This document shows positions 32,081 to 47,375 of a DNA stretch of 53,078 nt, one piece after another. A program made the translations under genes and the position numbers. The notes below the pieces were generated by a model, which was not told the origin of the DNA, did not search any database, and saw only the letters and a program-made list of their open reading frames with translations. The DNA is from Microcella sp. (GTDB lineage: Bacteria; Actinomycetota; Actinomycetes; Actinomycetales; Microbacteriaceae), in contig NZ_JAUSMI010000087.1 of NCBI RefSeq assembly GCF_030645145.1, positions 1 through 53,078 on the forward strand. Direction: 5' to 3'. Numbering within the stretch: the stretch's first letter is position 1; every line of letters begins with the position of its first letter.

Positions 32081-32941
32081 TTAGTCGCGTCGCGCGAAGA
32101 GCCCCGACGTCGGCTCGGGCGAGCGCACGGCCGTCGCGTCCGTCGCGACCGGGGCGCCCGCGATCCAGTTGACGAGATCGCGACCGCTCGTGACCGTCGC
32201 CGGATGCGGACCGCGCGCCATGAGCCGCGGCATCCAGTCGAGCTGCAGCTCGCTCGTCGAGGCGATGAGCACGACGTTCCCGAAGCGGCGCCCCTTCAGG
32301 ATGCCCGTCTCCGCGAGCGCGGCGACGTCGCGGTACGCCATGCGCAGCGTCGCCGCCTGGGCTCGGGCGAAGGCGAGCCCAGGCCCGTCGGCCACGTTGA
32401 CCGCGACGATGCCGCCCGGAGCGAGGAAGCGCCGCACCTCCTCGTAGAACTCGAGGCTCGTGACGTGGGCGGGGATGCGCGCGCCGCTGAAGACGTCGAC
32501 CACGATCATGTCGACCGCGCCGTGGAGCGCGGCGGGGAGGCGTGCGAGCGTCGCTCGAGCATCCCCGTACCGGACCCGGATACTCGCGCGACGCGGCAGC
32601 GGGAGGTGCTCGCGGACGAAGGCGATGAGCTCCTCCTCGAGCTCGACGACCTGCTGCCGGGAGCCCGGCCGCGTCACCTCGATGTAGCGGGGGAGGGTGA
32701 GTGCGCCGGCGCCGAGATGCAGGGCCGTCATCGGCTGGCCGGGGTCGCCCCACTCGTCGATCACGTGGCCGATGCGCTGCACGTACTCGAAGAACAAGCG
32801 GCTCGGGTCGTCGAGGTCGACGTGCGACTGCGGCGTGCCGTCGACCACGAGGGTCCAGCTGCCGGGCGACCATTTGTCGGGCTCGATGACCGCGCGCATG
32901 CCGTTCGAGAGCTGCCGCGAGACGGCGACGGGGGAGGGCAT
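32081..32941 (-). CDS. Spermidine synthase-like protein (polyamine aminopropyltransferase fold)
   Basis: The 286-residue product has the spermidine synthase core: DWSP-type DKWSPGSWTLVVDGTPQSHVDL, ALHLGAGALTLPRYIE (SAM-type glycine motif), VVELEEELIAFV, and VDMIVVDVFSGARIPAHVTS. The catalytic DYTDP of true aminopropyltransferases is replaced by VVDVFSG, as in the fused or orphan family common in actinobacteria. Real polyamine synthesis is therefore uncertain; it may act as a different methylase or transferase. Confidence 0.82.
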   Translation of the reverse strand: MPSPVAVSRQLSNGMRAVIEPDKWSPGSWTLVVDGTPQSHVDLDDPSRLFFEYVQRIGHVIDEWGDPGQPMTALHLGAGALTLPRYIEVTRPGSRQQVVELEEELIAFVREHLPLPRRASIRVRYGDARATLARLPAALHGAVDMIVVDVFSGARIPAHVTSLEFYEEVRRFLAPGGIVAVNVADGPGLAFARAQAATLRMAYRDVAALAETGILKGRRFGNVVLIASTSELQLDWMPRLMARGPHPATVTSGRDLVNWIAGAPVATDATAVRSPEPTSGLFARRD

Positions 32942-33020
32942 GACCGCTAGCGTGCCACAGCCCGCGAGGGGGCGTCGCCGCGGTTATAGCGCAGGAGCCC
33001 AGATCGGTCAAGATTCCGAC

Positions 33021-33050
33021 TGGACACGACGGCGCGGGCGCGCCTAGTAT
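33021..33050 (+). promoter_or_regulatory. Main promoter of rpoB-rpoC
   Basis: TGGACA (33021-33026), an 18-nt spacer and TAGTAT (33045-33050) precede rpoB. Transcription from about 33057 gives a leader of roughly 177 nt. Confidence 0.65.
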
Positions 33051-33074
33051 TGAGGTTTGCGCTCCCCGACAACT

Positions 33075-33143
33075 TCAGCCGTCAAATGGCGGTCGGCTGA
33101 CGTGCCCCGAGTATAGCGGCGGGGTGGGCCCGAGCACGGGCCC
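33075..33143 (+). promoter_or_regulatory. rpoB leader hairpins
   Basis: Two stems are visible in the leader: TCAGCCG with CGGCTGA (33075-33100, 12-nt loop), and GGGCCC with GGGCCC (33126-33143, 6-nt loop). Apart from the promoter and these hairpins I see nothing else in 32942-33233. Confidence 0.45.
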
Positions 33144-33233
33144 TCAATGGGTTTCTGGCGTGATCACTCGACCGTGTTCATCTGTCGCTCCGGCGACGGT
33201 ATTAGGGCTTCGACGCCCACGGAGGTTAGTTCG

Positions 33234-36728
<3,495 letters not shown>

Positions 36729-36736
36729 TCCGGGTC

Positions 36737-36750
36737 TCTCCAGAGACACT
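36737..36750 (+). promoter_or_regulatory. Small hairpin in the rpoB-rpoC spacer
   Basis: GTCTCTCCAGAGAC is a perfect short inverted repeat in the 51-nt gap. It may be an RNase processing site, or be incidental. Confidence 0.3.
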
Positions 36751-36779
36751 GACGACTGTTTACGAAAGAGAAGAATCAA

Positions 36780-40628
<3,849 letters not shown>

Positions 40629-40644
40629 GTCGCATCGCTCGACC

Positions 40645-40678
40645 CGAACGGCCCTCGTCGCGAGACGGGGGCCGTTCG
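40645..40678 (+). terminator. Terminator of the rpoB-rpoC operon
   Basis: A 15-bp stem with one G-U pair (40645-40659 with 40664-40678) is closed by a GNRA-type GCGA tetraloop, 17 nt after the rpoC stop. It insulates the housekeeping operon from the secretion locus. Confidence 0.85.
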
Positions 40679-40693
40679 GCGTCTCCCGGGCCA

Positions 40694-40712
40694 TGGTGAG
40701 GGCTCCCCATCG
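40694..40712 (+). promoter_or_regulatory. T7SS dyad motif, copy 1
   Basis: TGGTGAGGGCTCCCCATCG is nearly palindromic and matches a second copy at 46546-46564 in 18 of 19 positions. In both cases exactly 21 bp separate the motif from the -10. It is a likely activator or repressor site for the secretion locus. Confidence 0.65.
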
Positions 40713-40733
40713 CGGGGGAGTCGAGCCGGACTC

Positions 40734-40739
40734 TACGAT
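40734..40739 (+). promoter_or_regulatory. -10 element of the RDD-FHA gene (leaderless)
   Basis: TACGAT ends 7 nt before the GTG at 40747. No consensus -35 is present, which fits control through the upstream dyad. Confidence 0.5.
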
Positions 40740-40746
40740 GAGGCCC

Positions 40747-41979
40747 GTGCGTGATGATCGATTCGACCGGGGCGGCGGGGAGAGCCCTCTCGCTCGACCC
40801 CCGATCACGCTGCAGACCGACGATGAACCGACGCCGGGGATCCGCGACGACGGCTCGCCCGATCCCGAGTACGCCGCCTCCCTCGGCCTCCGACCCGCTG
40901 GAGCGGGCCGTCGTTCCGCCGCGTTCGCGATCGACGCGGTCATCTGGCTGATCCTCGCGACGCCGACGGTCGTCGGCGTGCTGATCGCCGCGACGCCGCT
41001 GCTCGCGGGGGCCCCGCTCGACGCGGTCGACCCGATCGCGATCGTGCTCGTCCTCGTCGGGCTCGCGGTCACGAGCGTCTTCGGGCTGGTCCAGCTGGTC
41101 CTCCACGGTCTCCGGGGGGTCACCATCGGTAAGGCGGCGCTCGGGCTCCGATCCGTCAACGTTGCGACCTTCGCGCGTCCCGGCTTCTGGCGCGTCGTCC
41201 TGCGCGCCCTCGTCCTCCAGGCCTCGACCGCGGTGCTCGTCGTCGTCGGCCCGGGTCTGCTGTTCCTCAGCGCGGGCCTCGATCCCGAGCGACGCGGCCG
41301 CAGCTGGCTCGACCGCGTCGCGCGGGCCTGGGTCCTGGACGTCCGGCGGGGGCTCGATCCCTTCGACGCGCGGGCCCTTCGTCACGCGCGCAAGGCGATC
41401 CTGCCGTCGTCGCGAGAGGTCCGCGCACCGCTGCCCTCCCTCGGCAGCGCCGGCCCGTCGCGCGCCTTCGTCCCGGCCGAGCGATCGAGCGCCGGCGTCG
41501 TCTCCGGGCTGCCGGGGTCGGGGTCGTGGACTCCGCCCGAGCTGATCGACCCGCGCGCGCCCGAGCCGTCGACGGCGGCCGTGCCCCTCCCCGTGTCCGC
41601 ACCGCCGCTCGTGCCCGCCTCCGTCGGATCGGCGGCGGCACCGGGGCCCCGCGTCGTGCGCCTGCGCTTCGACGACGGGACGATGGTCCCCGTCCCCGCA
41701 TCCGCGCTCCTCGGTCGCGACCCCGAGCCGCGCCCCGGCGAGCGCGTCGCGCTCCTCCTGCCGCTCGCCGACCCGACGATGCAGCTGTCGAAGACGCACG
41801 CCGAGTTCGGCGTCGACGAGGAGGGGGGCTTCTGGATGCTCGACCGCGGCTCCTCCAACGGCACCGTCGCGGTGACCCCGGCGGGCGAGCTCGCACTGCC
41901 GCCCGGCGAGCGCACGAGCATCCCCCTCGAGAGCACCGTCGAGATCGGCGGCCGCAGCTTCCGGGTGACCGCGGGATGA
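40747..41979 (+). CDS. RDD-domain membrane protein with C-terminal FHA domain (T7SS locus)
   Basis: The 410-residue product has an RDD domain in its first third (residues about 50-190, three hydrophobic segments; GRRSAAFAIDAVIWLILATP, GLRGVTIGKAALGLRSVN). A disordered, Pro/Ala/Ser-rich linker follows, then an FHA domain from about residue 300 with the phosphothreonine-binding residues in LLGRD, LSKTHAEF and SSNGT. RDD-FHA proteins often sit beside FHA-EccC ATPases. It is the first gene of the secretion locus, 71 nt before the ATPase gene. The GTG start follows a leaderless -10. It may be a membrane subunit of the translocon or a phospho-sensor. No kinase is in the window. Confidence 0.82.
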   Translation: MRDDRFDRGGGESPLARPPITLQTDDEPTPGIRDDGSPDPEYAASLGLRPAGAGRRSAAFAIDAVIWLILATPTVVGVLIAATPLLAGAPLDAVDPIAIVLVLVGLAVTSVFGLVQLVLHGLRGVTIGKAALGLRSVNVATFARPGFWRVVLRALVLQASTAVLVVVGPGLLFLSAGLDPERRGRSWLDRVARAWVLDVRRGLDPFDARALRHARKAILPSSREVRAPLPSLGSAGPSRAFVPAERSSAGVVSGLPGSGSWTPPELIDPRAPEPSTAAVPLPVSAPPLVPASVGSAAAPGPRVVRLRFDDGTMVPVPASALLGRDPEPRPGERVALLLPLADPTMQLSKTHAEFGVDEEGGFWMLDRGSSNGTVAVTPAGELALPPGERTSIPLESTVEIGGRSFRVTAG

Positions 41980-42049
41980 CCCCCAACCTCGTGCGCTCGG
42001 CGCATCGATCTCCTCATGCCCACCCGCACGACCGGACGAGAGACCACGG

Positions 42050-45000
42050 ATGAAGCTCAAGCTGGCCCTGCGACGCTCCGGCGACCGGGCGACGGACGTC
42101 GTGATCACGGCCGACGCGACCGCGACCGTCGCCGATCTGGCGCGCACGATCGCGGCGACCGACCCGGGCGGAGCCCACGTCCGCCACCTCCTGGACGGAC
42201 CCCTGACGCTCGCCATCGCGCCCCCGGTCGGAAGCGAGCTCGTCGCGCTCGACCCCGCCCTCCTCCTGGCCGACGCGCCCATCGGCAGCGGGTTCCACGC
42301 CGCGATCGCCCCCCACGCGCCCACCGCGCGCTCGCGCTCCGCGGCCGCCGTGATGCGCGTGCTCTCCGGCCCCGACGCCGGTCGTGAGTTCCCGCTCGCG
42401 CGCGGCCACAGCGTCATCGGCCGCGACGCCTCGACGACGGTGACGCTCTCGGACCCTCTCGTGTCGAAGCGGCACGCGCGGGTGGAGGTCGACTCGCGCA
42501 TCGAGCTCGTCGACCTGAACTCCGCCAACGGCCTCGTGATCGATGGCGGCCGCGTGCCGCGTCTCGCGGTGCAGCCCGGTCAGGTGATCACGCTCGGCGA
42601 CACCGACGTCGCCTTCACCCTTCTCGACGCGGGCGACGATGAGCGGCGGGATGCCGTGCTCGAGCGCGGCGGATCCCTCCTGTTCAACCGCTCCCCGCGC
42701 GTCGAAGTGAGGTACCCGGGCACCGAGTTCCCCCACCCGGCCGTGCCGTCGGAGTCGGACCCGCGTCTCTTCCCCTGGCCGATGATCATCGCCCCGATCC
42801 TGCTCGGGCTCGGCATCTACTTCGCGACCGGCCGCGCGCTCGCGCTGCTCATGGTCGCGATGGCGCCGATCATGCTGCTCGGCAACTTCCTCGGCCAGCG
42901 CCGCCAGCAGGGCATCAAGCTGCGGCAGGAGATCCAGACCTTCGAGGAGCAGATCGAGCAGCTCGAGGATGACCTCGCCGAGCAGGAGCTCATCGAGCGC
43001 GAGCGACGGCACGCGGAGGCGCCCCCGACCGCCTCCGTCTACGAGGAGGCCATGCGTCTCGGCCCGCTGCTGTGGACGCGGCGCCCGGAGCACTGGAGCT
43101 TCCTCGCCCTGCGTCTCGGCGCCGGTCGGGCCCGGAGCCGCAACTCGATCGCGGCGAGCACAGATTCCAAGGGCATCGCCCAGTACTCGCGCCAGGTGCA
43201 GGTGCTGCGCGATCGCCACGAGTTCATCGACGACGTGCCGCTCGTCGAGCTGCTGCCGAGCTCCGGCGCCCTCGGCATCGCCGGGCCGAGCGCGCTCGCG
43301 GCGGACGCGCTCCGCGGGCTGGGCGTGCAGCTCTTCGGCCTCCACGCCCCGAACGAGGTCGTCACCGCGGCCATCGTCAACCCCGCGTGGACGCGCGAGC
43401 TCGAGTGGCTCAAGTGGCTGCCGCACACCTCGACGCCGCGGTCGCCGTTCGCCGAACTCGCTCTCGCGGACAGCCCCTCCGCGGGCACAGCACTGCTGAG
43501 CGCGCTCGAGGAGATCGTGCTCCAGCGCTCGAGCGGCACGCCGAGCCGCCGGGGCCCGCTGCGGGAGGACGACTCCTCGCTCGCGCTCGGCTCGCGCGTC
43601 GGCGAGGGCCTGCCGCGCGAGCTCGCCGTGCCGAGCGATCTCGCGATCGTCCTCGTCGTCACGGGCGACGCGCCCGTCGACCGCGCCCGACTGACGCAGG
43701 TCATCGAGCGCGGCGCCGACGTGGGCGTCTACACGATCTTCCTCGCGCCCGCGGTCGAGGCCCTGCCCGCCGCGTGCCGCACCTTCGTCGACGTCACCGA
43801 CGGCCTCGACTCCGCCCGGGTCGGCTACGTGCGCGCGGGGGAGGTGTACGAGCCCGTCGCCGTTGAGGGCGTCTCGCAGGCGCACGCCCAGGTCTTCGCC
43901 CAGCGCATGGCGCCGGTCGTCGACGCGAGCAGCATCACCGACGACACGAGCGATCTGCCCCGCAGCGTGTCGATGCTGAGCCTGCTCGGGAGCGACCTCG
44001 CCGCCCAGCCCGCGGCCGCGATCGAGCGGTGGCACCAGAACGGCTCGGTGCTCGATCGACGCCGCGGAGCCACGCGGCCTCGCCTCAAACGGGCGGGCAC
44101 GCTCGCCGCCTTCGTCGGCCAGGGAAGCCCCGACGCCATGACGCTCGACCTCCGGACGCAGGGCCCTCACGCTCTCGTCGGCGGCACCACGGGCTCGGGC
44201 AAGAGCGAGTTCCTGCAGGCCTGGGTGCTCGGCATGGCCGCCGAGTACAGCCCCGATCGCGTGACGTTCCTCTTCGTCGACTACAAGGGCGGATCCGCCT
44301 TCGCCGACTGCGTCGAGCTGCCGCACTGCGTCGGTCTCGTCACCGACCTGAGCCCGCACCTCGTCCGTCGCGCCCTCACGAGCCTCCGGGCCGAGCTGCA
44401 CCACCGCGAGCACCTCTTCAATCGCAAGAAGGCGAAGGACCTCCTCGAGCTGGAGAAGCGTCAGGACCCGGATACTCCTCCCGCTCTCGTGCTCGTCATC
44501 GACGAGTTCGCGGCGCTCGCGGGCGACGTGCCGGAGTTCGTCGACGGCGTGGTCGACATCGCCCAGCGCGGGCGGTCGCTCGGCATCCACCTGATCATGG
44601 CCACCCAGCGCCCGGCGGGCGTCATCAAGGACAACCTGCGGGCGAACACGAACCTCCGCGTCGCGCTCCGCATGGCCGACGAGAGCGACTCGAAGGACGT
44701 CGTCGGCGATCCCGTCGCCGGCACCTTCGACCCGTCCATCCCCGGGCGCGGCATCGCCAAGACGGGACCGGGCCGTCTCGTGCCGTTCCAGTCCGGCTAC
44801 GCCGGCGGCTGGACGAGCGACGCGCCCGCCGCGGCACAGGTGCGCGTCGCCGAGCTGCGCTTCGGTGCCCCGACCGTCTGGGAGGCCGAGGGCGGCCCCG
44901 AGTCGCTCGAGGAGGACGGCGACCCCGGGCCGAACGATCAGAAGCGGCTCGTGCAGACGCTCGTCGCGGCGGCGACGACGGCGGGCATCCCCGCCCCGCG

Positions 45001-46537
45001 TCGGCCGTGGCTCGACGACCTCCCCGCGACGGTCGACCTGCGCGCGCTCCCGCTCGACGGCGACGCGCGCATCCCGATCGGCCTCGCCGACATCCCCGAG
45101 CGCCAGCTGCAGGCTCCGGTGTTCTTCGAGCCCGACACCGACGGTCACATGCTCGTCTACGGCACGTCGGGCTCAGGCAAGTCGACCGCGCTGCGCTCTC
45201 TCGCGATCGCCGCGGGCGCTCGACCGGAGGCCGGCCGCTGCATCGTCTACGGCGCCGACTTCGGCACGGGGTCGCTGCGCTCGCTCGAGGCCCTCCCTCA
45301 CGTGGGCTCGATCGTCGCGGGCGACGACGCCGAGCGCGTGCAGCGCCTGCTCCGCACGCTGCGATCGATGCTGGATGACCGTTCCCGCCGCTTCTCGGAG
45401 GCCAACGCCGCGAGCCTCACCGAGTACCGGCAGCTCACCGGCCGCGTCGACGAGCCGCGCATCCTCCTCCTCATCGACGGCTTCGGAGCCTTCAAGCAGG
45501 AGTGGGAGGCGACGACGGCGCGCGCTCCGTTCTACGGCATCCTCATGCGCGCGCTCGGCGAGGGCCGCCCGCTCGGCATCCACGTCATCGCGTCCGCCGA
45601 CCGCTACGGCGCCGTCCCGACCGCGGTGAGCGCCAACGTCAGCAAGCGCATCGTGCTGCGTCTGAGCGACGACAGCGCCTACGGCATGCTCGGCGTGCCG
45701 AAGGACGTCCTCGACGAGCGCAGCGCCCCGGGACGCGCGATCGTCGACGGCGTCGAGACGCAGATCGCGTCGATGGGCGGCACCGTCAACGTCGCCGAGC
45801 AGTCGACGGCGACTGAGGCCCTCGCGGCCGAACTGCGCCGACGGGGGGCGACGGATGCTCCCGCCATCGGCGCGCTGCCCACCGAGCTGAGCGCCGCCGA
45901 GCTGCCGGACCGGGTCGGCGGGCTCCCCGTCATCGGCGTCGCGGACGACGAGCTCGGCCCCACGGGCTTCGAGCCCATCGGCACCTTCGTCGTCGCCGGG
46001 CCGCCGCGCAGCGGCAAGACCTCGGCCCTCCGCGCGCTGGTGCAGGCGATCGAGCGCGCGGAGCCGGAGACCGAGTTCTTCCACATCGGCGGCCGACGGG
46101 CCGCTCTGAAGGACGAGCGGACGTGGGCGGGCGCAGCCTCGAGCATCGACGACGTGCGCGCTCTCGCGAAGCAGCTCGTTCCTCTCGTCGCCGCGGAAGG
46201 GGCATCCGCCCGCATGGTGGTCGTGGTCGAGAACGTGCCGGAGTTCGGCGACACCGATGCCGAGCGGCCCCTCAAGGAGCTCATGCAGGCGATCAACCGC
46301 AGCGAGCACCTGCTGCTCGGCGAGGGCGACGTCAGCCTCATGGCGGGCGGTTACGGGCTCATCGGCGAGCTCAAGGCGGGCCGTCGCGGCATCGTGCTCA
46401 AGCCCGAGACCTACGACGGCGACTCGATCTTCAAGGTGCCCTTCCCGCGCGTGCAGCGGCACGAGTTCCCGCCGGGCCGCGGCATCTTCGTCGAGAACGG
46501 GCGGGCCGTCACGGTGCAGCTGCCGCTCGTGCCGTGA
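42050..46537 (+). CDS. Type VII secretion EccC/EssC-like FtsK/SpoIIIE ATPase with FHA domain
   Basis: The 1495-residue product drives WXG100 export. Residues 1-95 look like a ubiquitin-like (YukD/EsaB-type) domain; about 103-190 is an FHA domain (VIGRD, VSKRHARVE, NSANG); about 241-280 holds two membrane helices; a coiled coil follows to about 322. Then come three FtsK domains: D1 with Walker A GGTTGSGKS (about 711) and B VLVIDEF; D2 with GTSGSGKST (about 1040) but a weak B (LLLIDGF); D3 with GPPRSGKTS (about 1318) and a degenerate B (VVVVENV). D1 is therefore likely the main motor. The FHA-ATPase order recalls EssC/YukB more than the two-protein mycobacterial EccCa/Cb. Confidence 0.93.
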   Translation: MKLKLALRRSGDRATDVVITADATATVADLARTIAATDPGGAHVRHLLDGPLTLAIAPPVGSELVALDPALLLADAPIGSGFHAAIAPHAPTARSRSAAAVMRVLSGPDAGREFPLARGHSVIGRDASTTVTLSDPLVSKRHARVEVDSRIELVDLNSANGLVIDGGRVPRLAVQPGQVITLGDTDVAFTLLDAGDDERRDAVLERGGSLLFNRSPRVEVRYPGTEFPHPAVPSESDPRLFPWPMIIAPILLGLGIYFATGRALALLMVAMAPIMLLGNFLGQRRQQGIKLRQEIQTFEEQIEQLEDDLAEQELIERERRHAEAPPTASVYEEAMRLGPLLWTRRPEHWSFLALRLGAGRARSRNSIAASTDSKGIAQYSRQVQVLRDRHEFIDDVPLVELLPSSGALGIAGPSALAADALRGLGVQLFGLHAPNEVVTAAIVNPAWTRELEWLKWLPHTSTPRSPFAELALADSPSAGTALLSALEEIVLQRSSGTPSRRGPLREDDSSLALGSRVGEGLPRELAVPSDLAIVLVVTGDAPVDRARLTQVIERGADVGVYTIFLAPAVEALPAACRTFVDVTDGLDSARVGYVRAGEVYEPVAVEGVSQAHAQVFAQRMAPVVDASSITDDTSDLPRSVSMLSLLGSDLAAQPAAAIERWHQNGSVLDRRRGATRPRLKRAGTLAAFVGQGSPDAMTLDLRTQGPHALVGGTTGSGKSEFLQAWVLGMAAEYSPDRVTFLFVDYKGGSAFADCVELPHCVGLVTDLSPHLVRRALTSLRAELHHREHLFNRKKAKDLLELEKRQDPDTPPALVLVIDEFAALAGDVPEFVDGVVDIAQRGRSLGIHLIMATQRPAGVIKDNLRANTNLRVALRMADESDSKDVVGDPVAGTFDPSIPGRGIAKTGPGRLVPFQSGYAGGWTSDAPAAAQVRVAELRFGAPTVWEAEGGPESLEEDGDPGPNDQKRLVQTLVAAATTAGIPAPRRPWLDDLPATVDLRALPLDGDARIPIGLADIPERQLQAPVFFEPDTDGHMLVYGTSGSGKSTALRSLAIAAGARPEAGRCIVYGADFGTGSLRSLEALPHVGSIVAGDDAERVQRLLRTLRSMLDDRSRRFSEANAASLTEYRQLTGRVDEPRILLLIDGFGAFKQEWEATTARAPFYGILMRALGEGRPLGIHVIASADRYGAVPTAVSANVSKRIVLRLSDDSAYGMLGVPKDVLDERSAPGRAIVDGVETQIASMGGTVNVAEQSTATEALAAELRRRGATDAPAIGALPTELSAAELPDRVGGLPVIGVADDELGPTGFEPIGTFVVAGPPRSGKTSALRALVQAIERAEPETEFFHIGGRRAALKDERTWAGAASSIDDVRALAKQLVPLVAAEGASARMVVVVENVPEFGDTDAERPLKELMQAINRSEHLLLGEGDVSLMAGGYGLIGELKAGRRGIVLKPETYDGDSIFKVPFPRVQRHEFPPGRGIFVENGRAVTVQLPLVP

Positions 46538-46545
46538 CGCGGAAG

Positions 46546-46564
46546 TGGGGAGGGCTCCCCATCG
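46546..46564 (+). promoter_or_regulatory. T7SS dyad motif, copy 2
   Basis: TGGGGAGGGCTCCCCATCG is a perfect dyad of TGGGGAG and CTCCCCA around GG. It lies 21 bp upstream of the -10 TAGCGT, the same spacing as copy 1 at 40694-40712. Confidence 0.65.
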
Positions 46565-46585
46565 ACGTGAGGAAAACTGCGACGT

Positions 46586-46591
46586 TAGCGT
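46586..46591 (+). promoter_or_regulatory. -10 element of the WXG100 gene
   Basis: TAGCGT lies about 50 nt before the WXG100 start, following the second dyad. It implies that the esx-like gene and those after it form a transcription unit distinct from the ATPase gene. Confidence 0.5.
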
Positions 46592-46642
46592 AGGCGCATC
46601 ACCGGCTCTCCTCGAGCCACCGACATAGAGAGAAGGATGACC

Positions 46643-46930
46643 ATGGCTGACTTCAAGGCCACCTACAGCGAGATGGAGCGCATGTCGAGCCGCCTGGAGG
46701 CCGGCCGCGAGGACATCGCCGAGATCCTCCGCCGCCTCCAGAGCCAGGTGACGACGCTCACGAACGACGAGTTCCGCACGCAGCAGGCCTCCGGCAAGTT
46801 CAACGACGGCTACCAGGACCTCACCGAGGGCCTCTCGACCGCGATCGACGGCATCCGCGAGATGGGCGAGTCGCTCACGCGCATGATGCGCGCCATCCAG
46901 GACACCGACTCCGCGCTCGCCGGCAACTGA
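46643..46930 (+). CDS. WXG100-family secreted protein (EsxA-like)
   Basis: The 95-residue product is a helical hairpin of WXG100 size. It shares the pattern MADFKATYSEMERMSSRLEAG ... LQSQVTTLTNDEF ... SGKFNDGYQDLTEGLS with actinobacterial Esx proteins. The canonical Trp-x-Gly turn is degenerate (DEFRTQQASGKF), as in many Microbacteriaceae members. The start at 46643 follows GAAGG at 6 nt. It is probably the major exported partner of the upstream ATPase. A strong hairpin follows the gene. Confidence 0.87.
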   Translation: MADFKATYSEMERMSSRLEAGREDIAEILRRLQSQVTTLTNDEFRTQQASGKFNDGYQDLTEGLSTAIDGIREMGESLTRMMRAIQDTDSALAGN

Positions 46931-46951
46931 GCCGCGAGCCCTCGGGCCGAA

Positions 46952-46981
46952 CGAGCCGGGCGGCCAGCGCCGCCCGGCTCG
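46952..46981 (+). terminator. Intra-operon hairpin after the WXG100 gene
   Basis: A perfect 12-bp stem, or 13 bp counting an outer C-G pair (46952-46964 with 46969-46981), closes a CAGC tetraloop. It is the strongest hairpin within the locus. It may partly terminate transcription, giving more Esx protein than downstream products. Confidence 0.6.
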
Positions 46982-47030
46982 CTCCGGCTGAACCGCCTTC
47001 CGACCAGCACCGCATCAAGGAGAAGAGCCC

Positions 47031-47360
47031 ATGGCCGATGTGATGATCAGCGTGTCGACGCTGAGCGCACTGAACTCCGCGCTCAAGCGGATCCTCGTCG
47101 AGTTCGACGAGGTCGGCTCGCGGACGGGCGAGCTGCAGGAGGCGATCGACCGCCCCGCGGGCCGCTCGGGGCTGTGCGACCGCACTCGCGAGTTCGAGTC
47201 GGGCTGGGATGACCGCCGCGCCGCGCTCGTCGAGAAGCTCACGGCGATCCAGGCCTCGGTCGAATCGACCTGCACGGGGTGGACGGACTTCGACGCCGAG
47301 CTCGCGAACAACCTCACTCTCGACTCCGCCGGCACGGCGACGCCGCCGGCCGACCTCTGA
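47031..47360 (+). CDS. Small helical protein, likely second WXG100-like partner
   Basis: The 109-residue product is predicted all-helical: SVSTLSALNSALKRILVEFDEV, then RSGLCDRTREFESGWDDRRAALVEKL, then CTGWTDFDAELANNL. The central FESGWDDRR resembles the turn of WXG100-like proteins and the pattern seen in other actinobacterial loci next to an EsxA-like gene. The short C-terminus is polar. AAGGAG lies about 10 nt before the ATG. It may be the partner of the upstream WXG100 protein or a chaperone for the next gene's product. Family unrecognised. Confidence 0.65.
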   Translation: MADVMISVSTLSALNSALKRILVEFDEVGSRTGELQEAIDRPAGRSGLCDRTREFESGWDDRRAALVEKLTAIQASVESTCTGWTDFDAELANNLTLDSAGTATPPADL

Positions 47361-47375
47361 CACCGGAGAGCTGAC

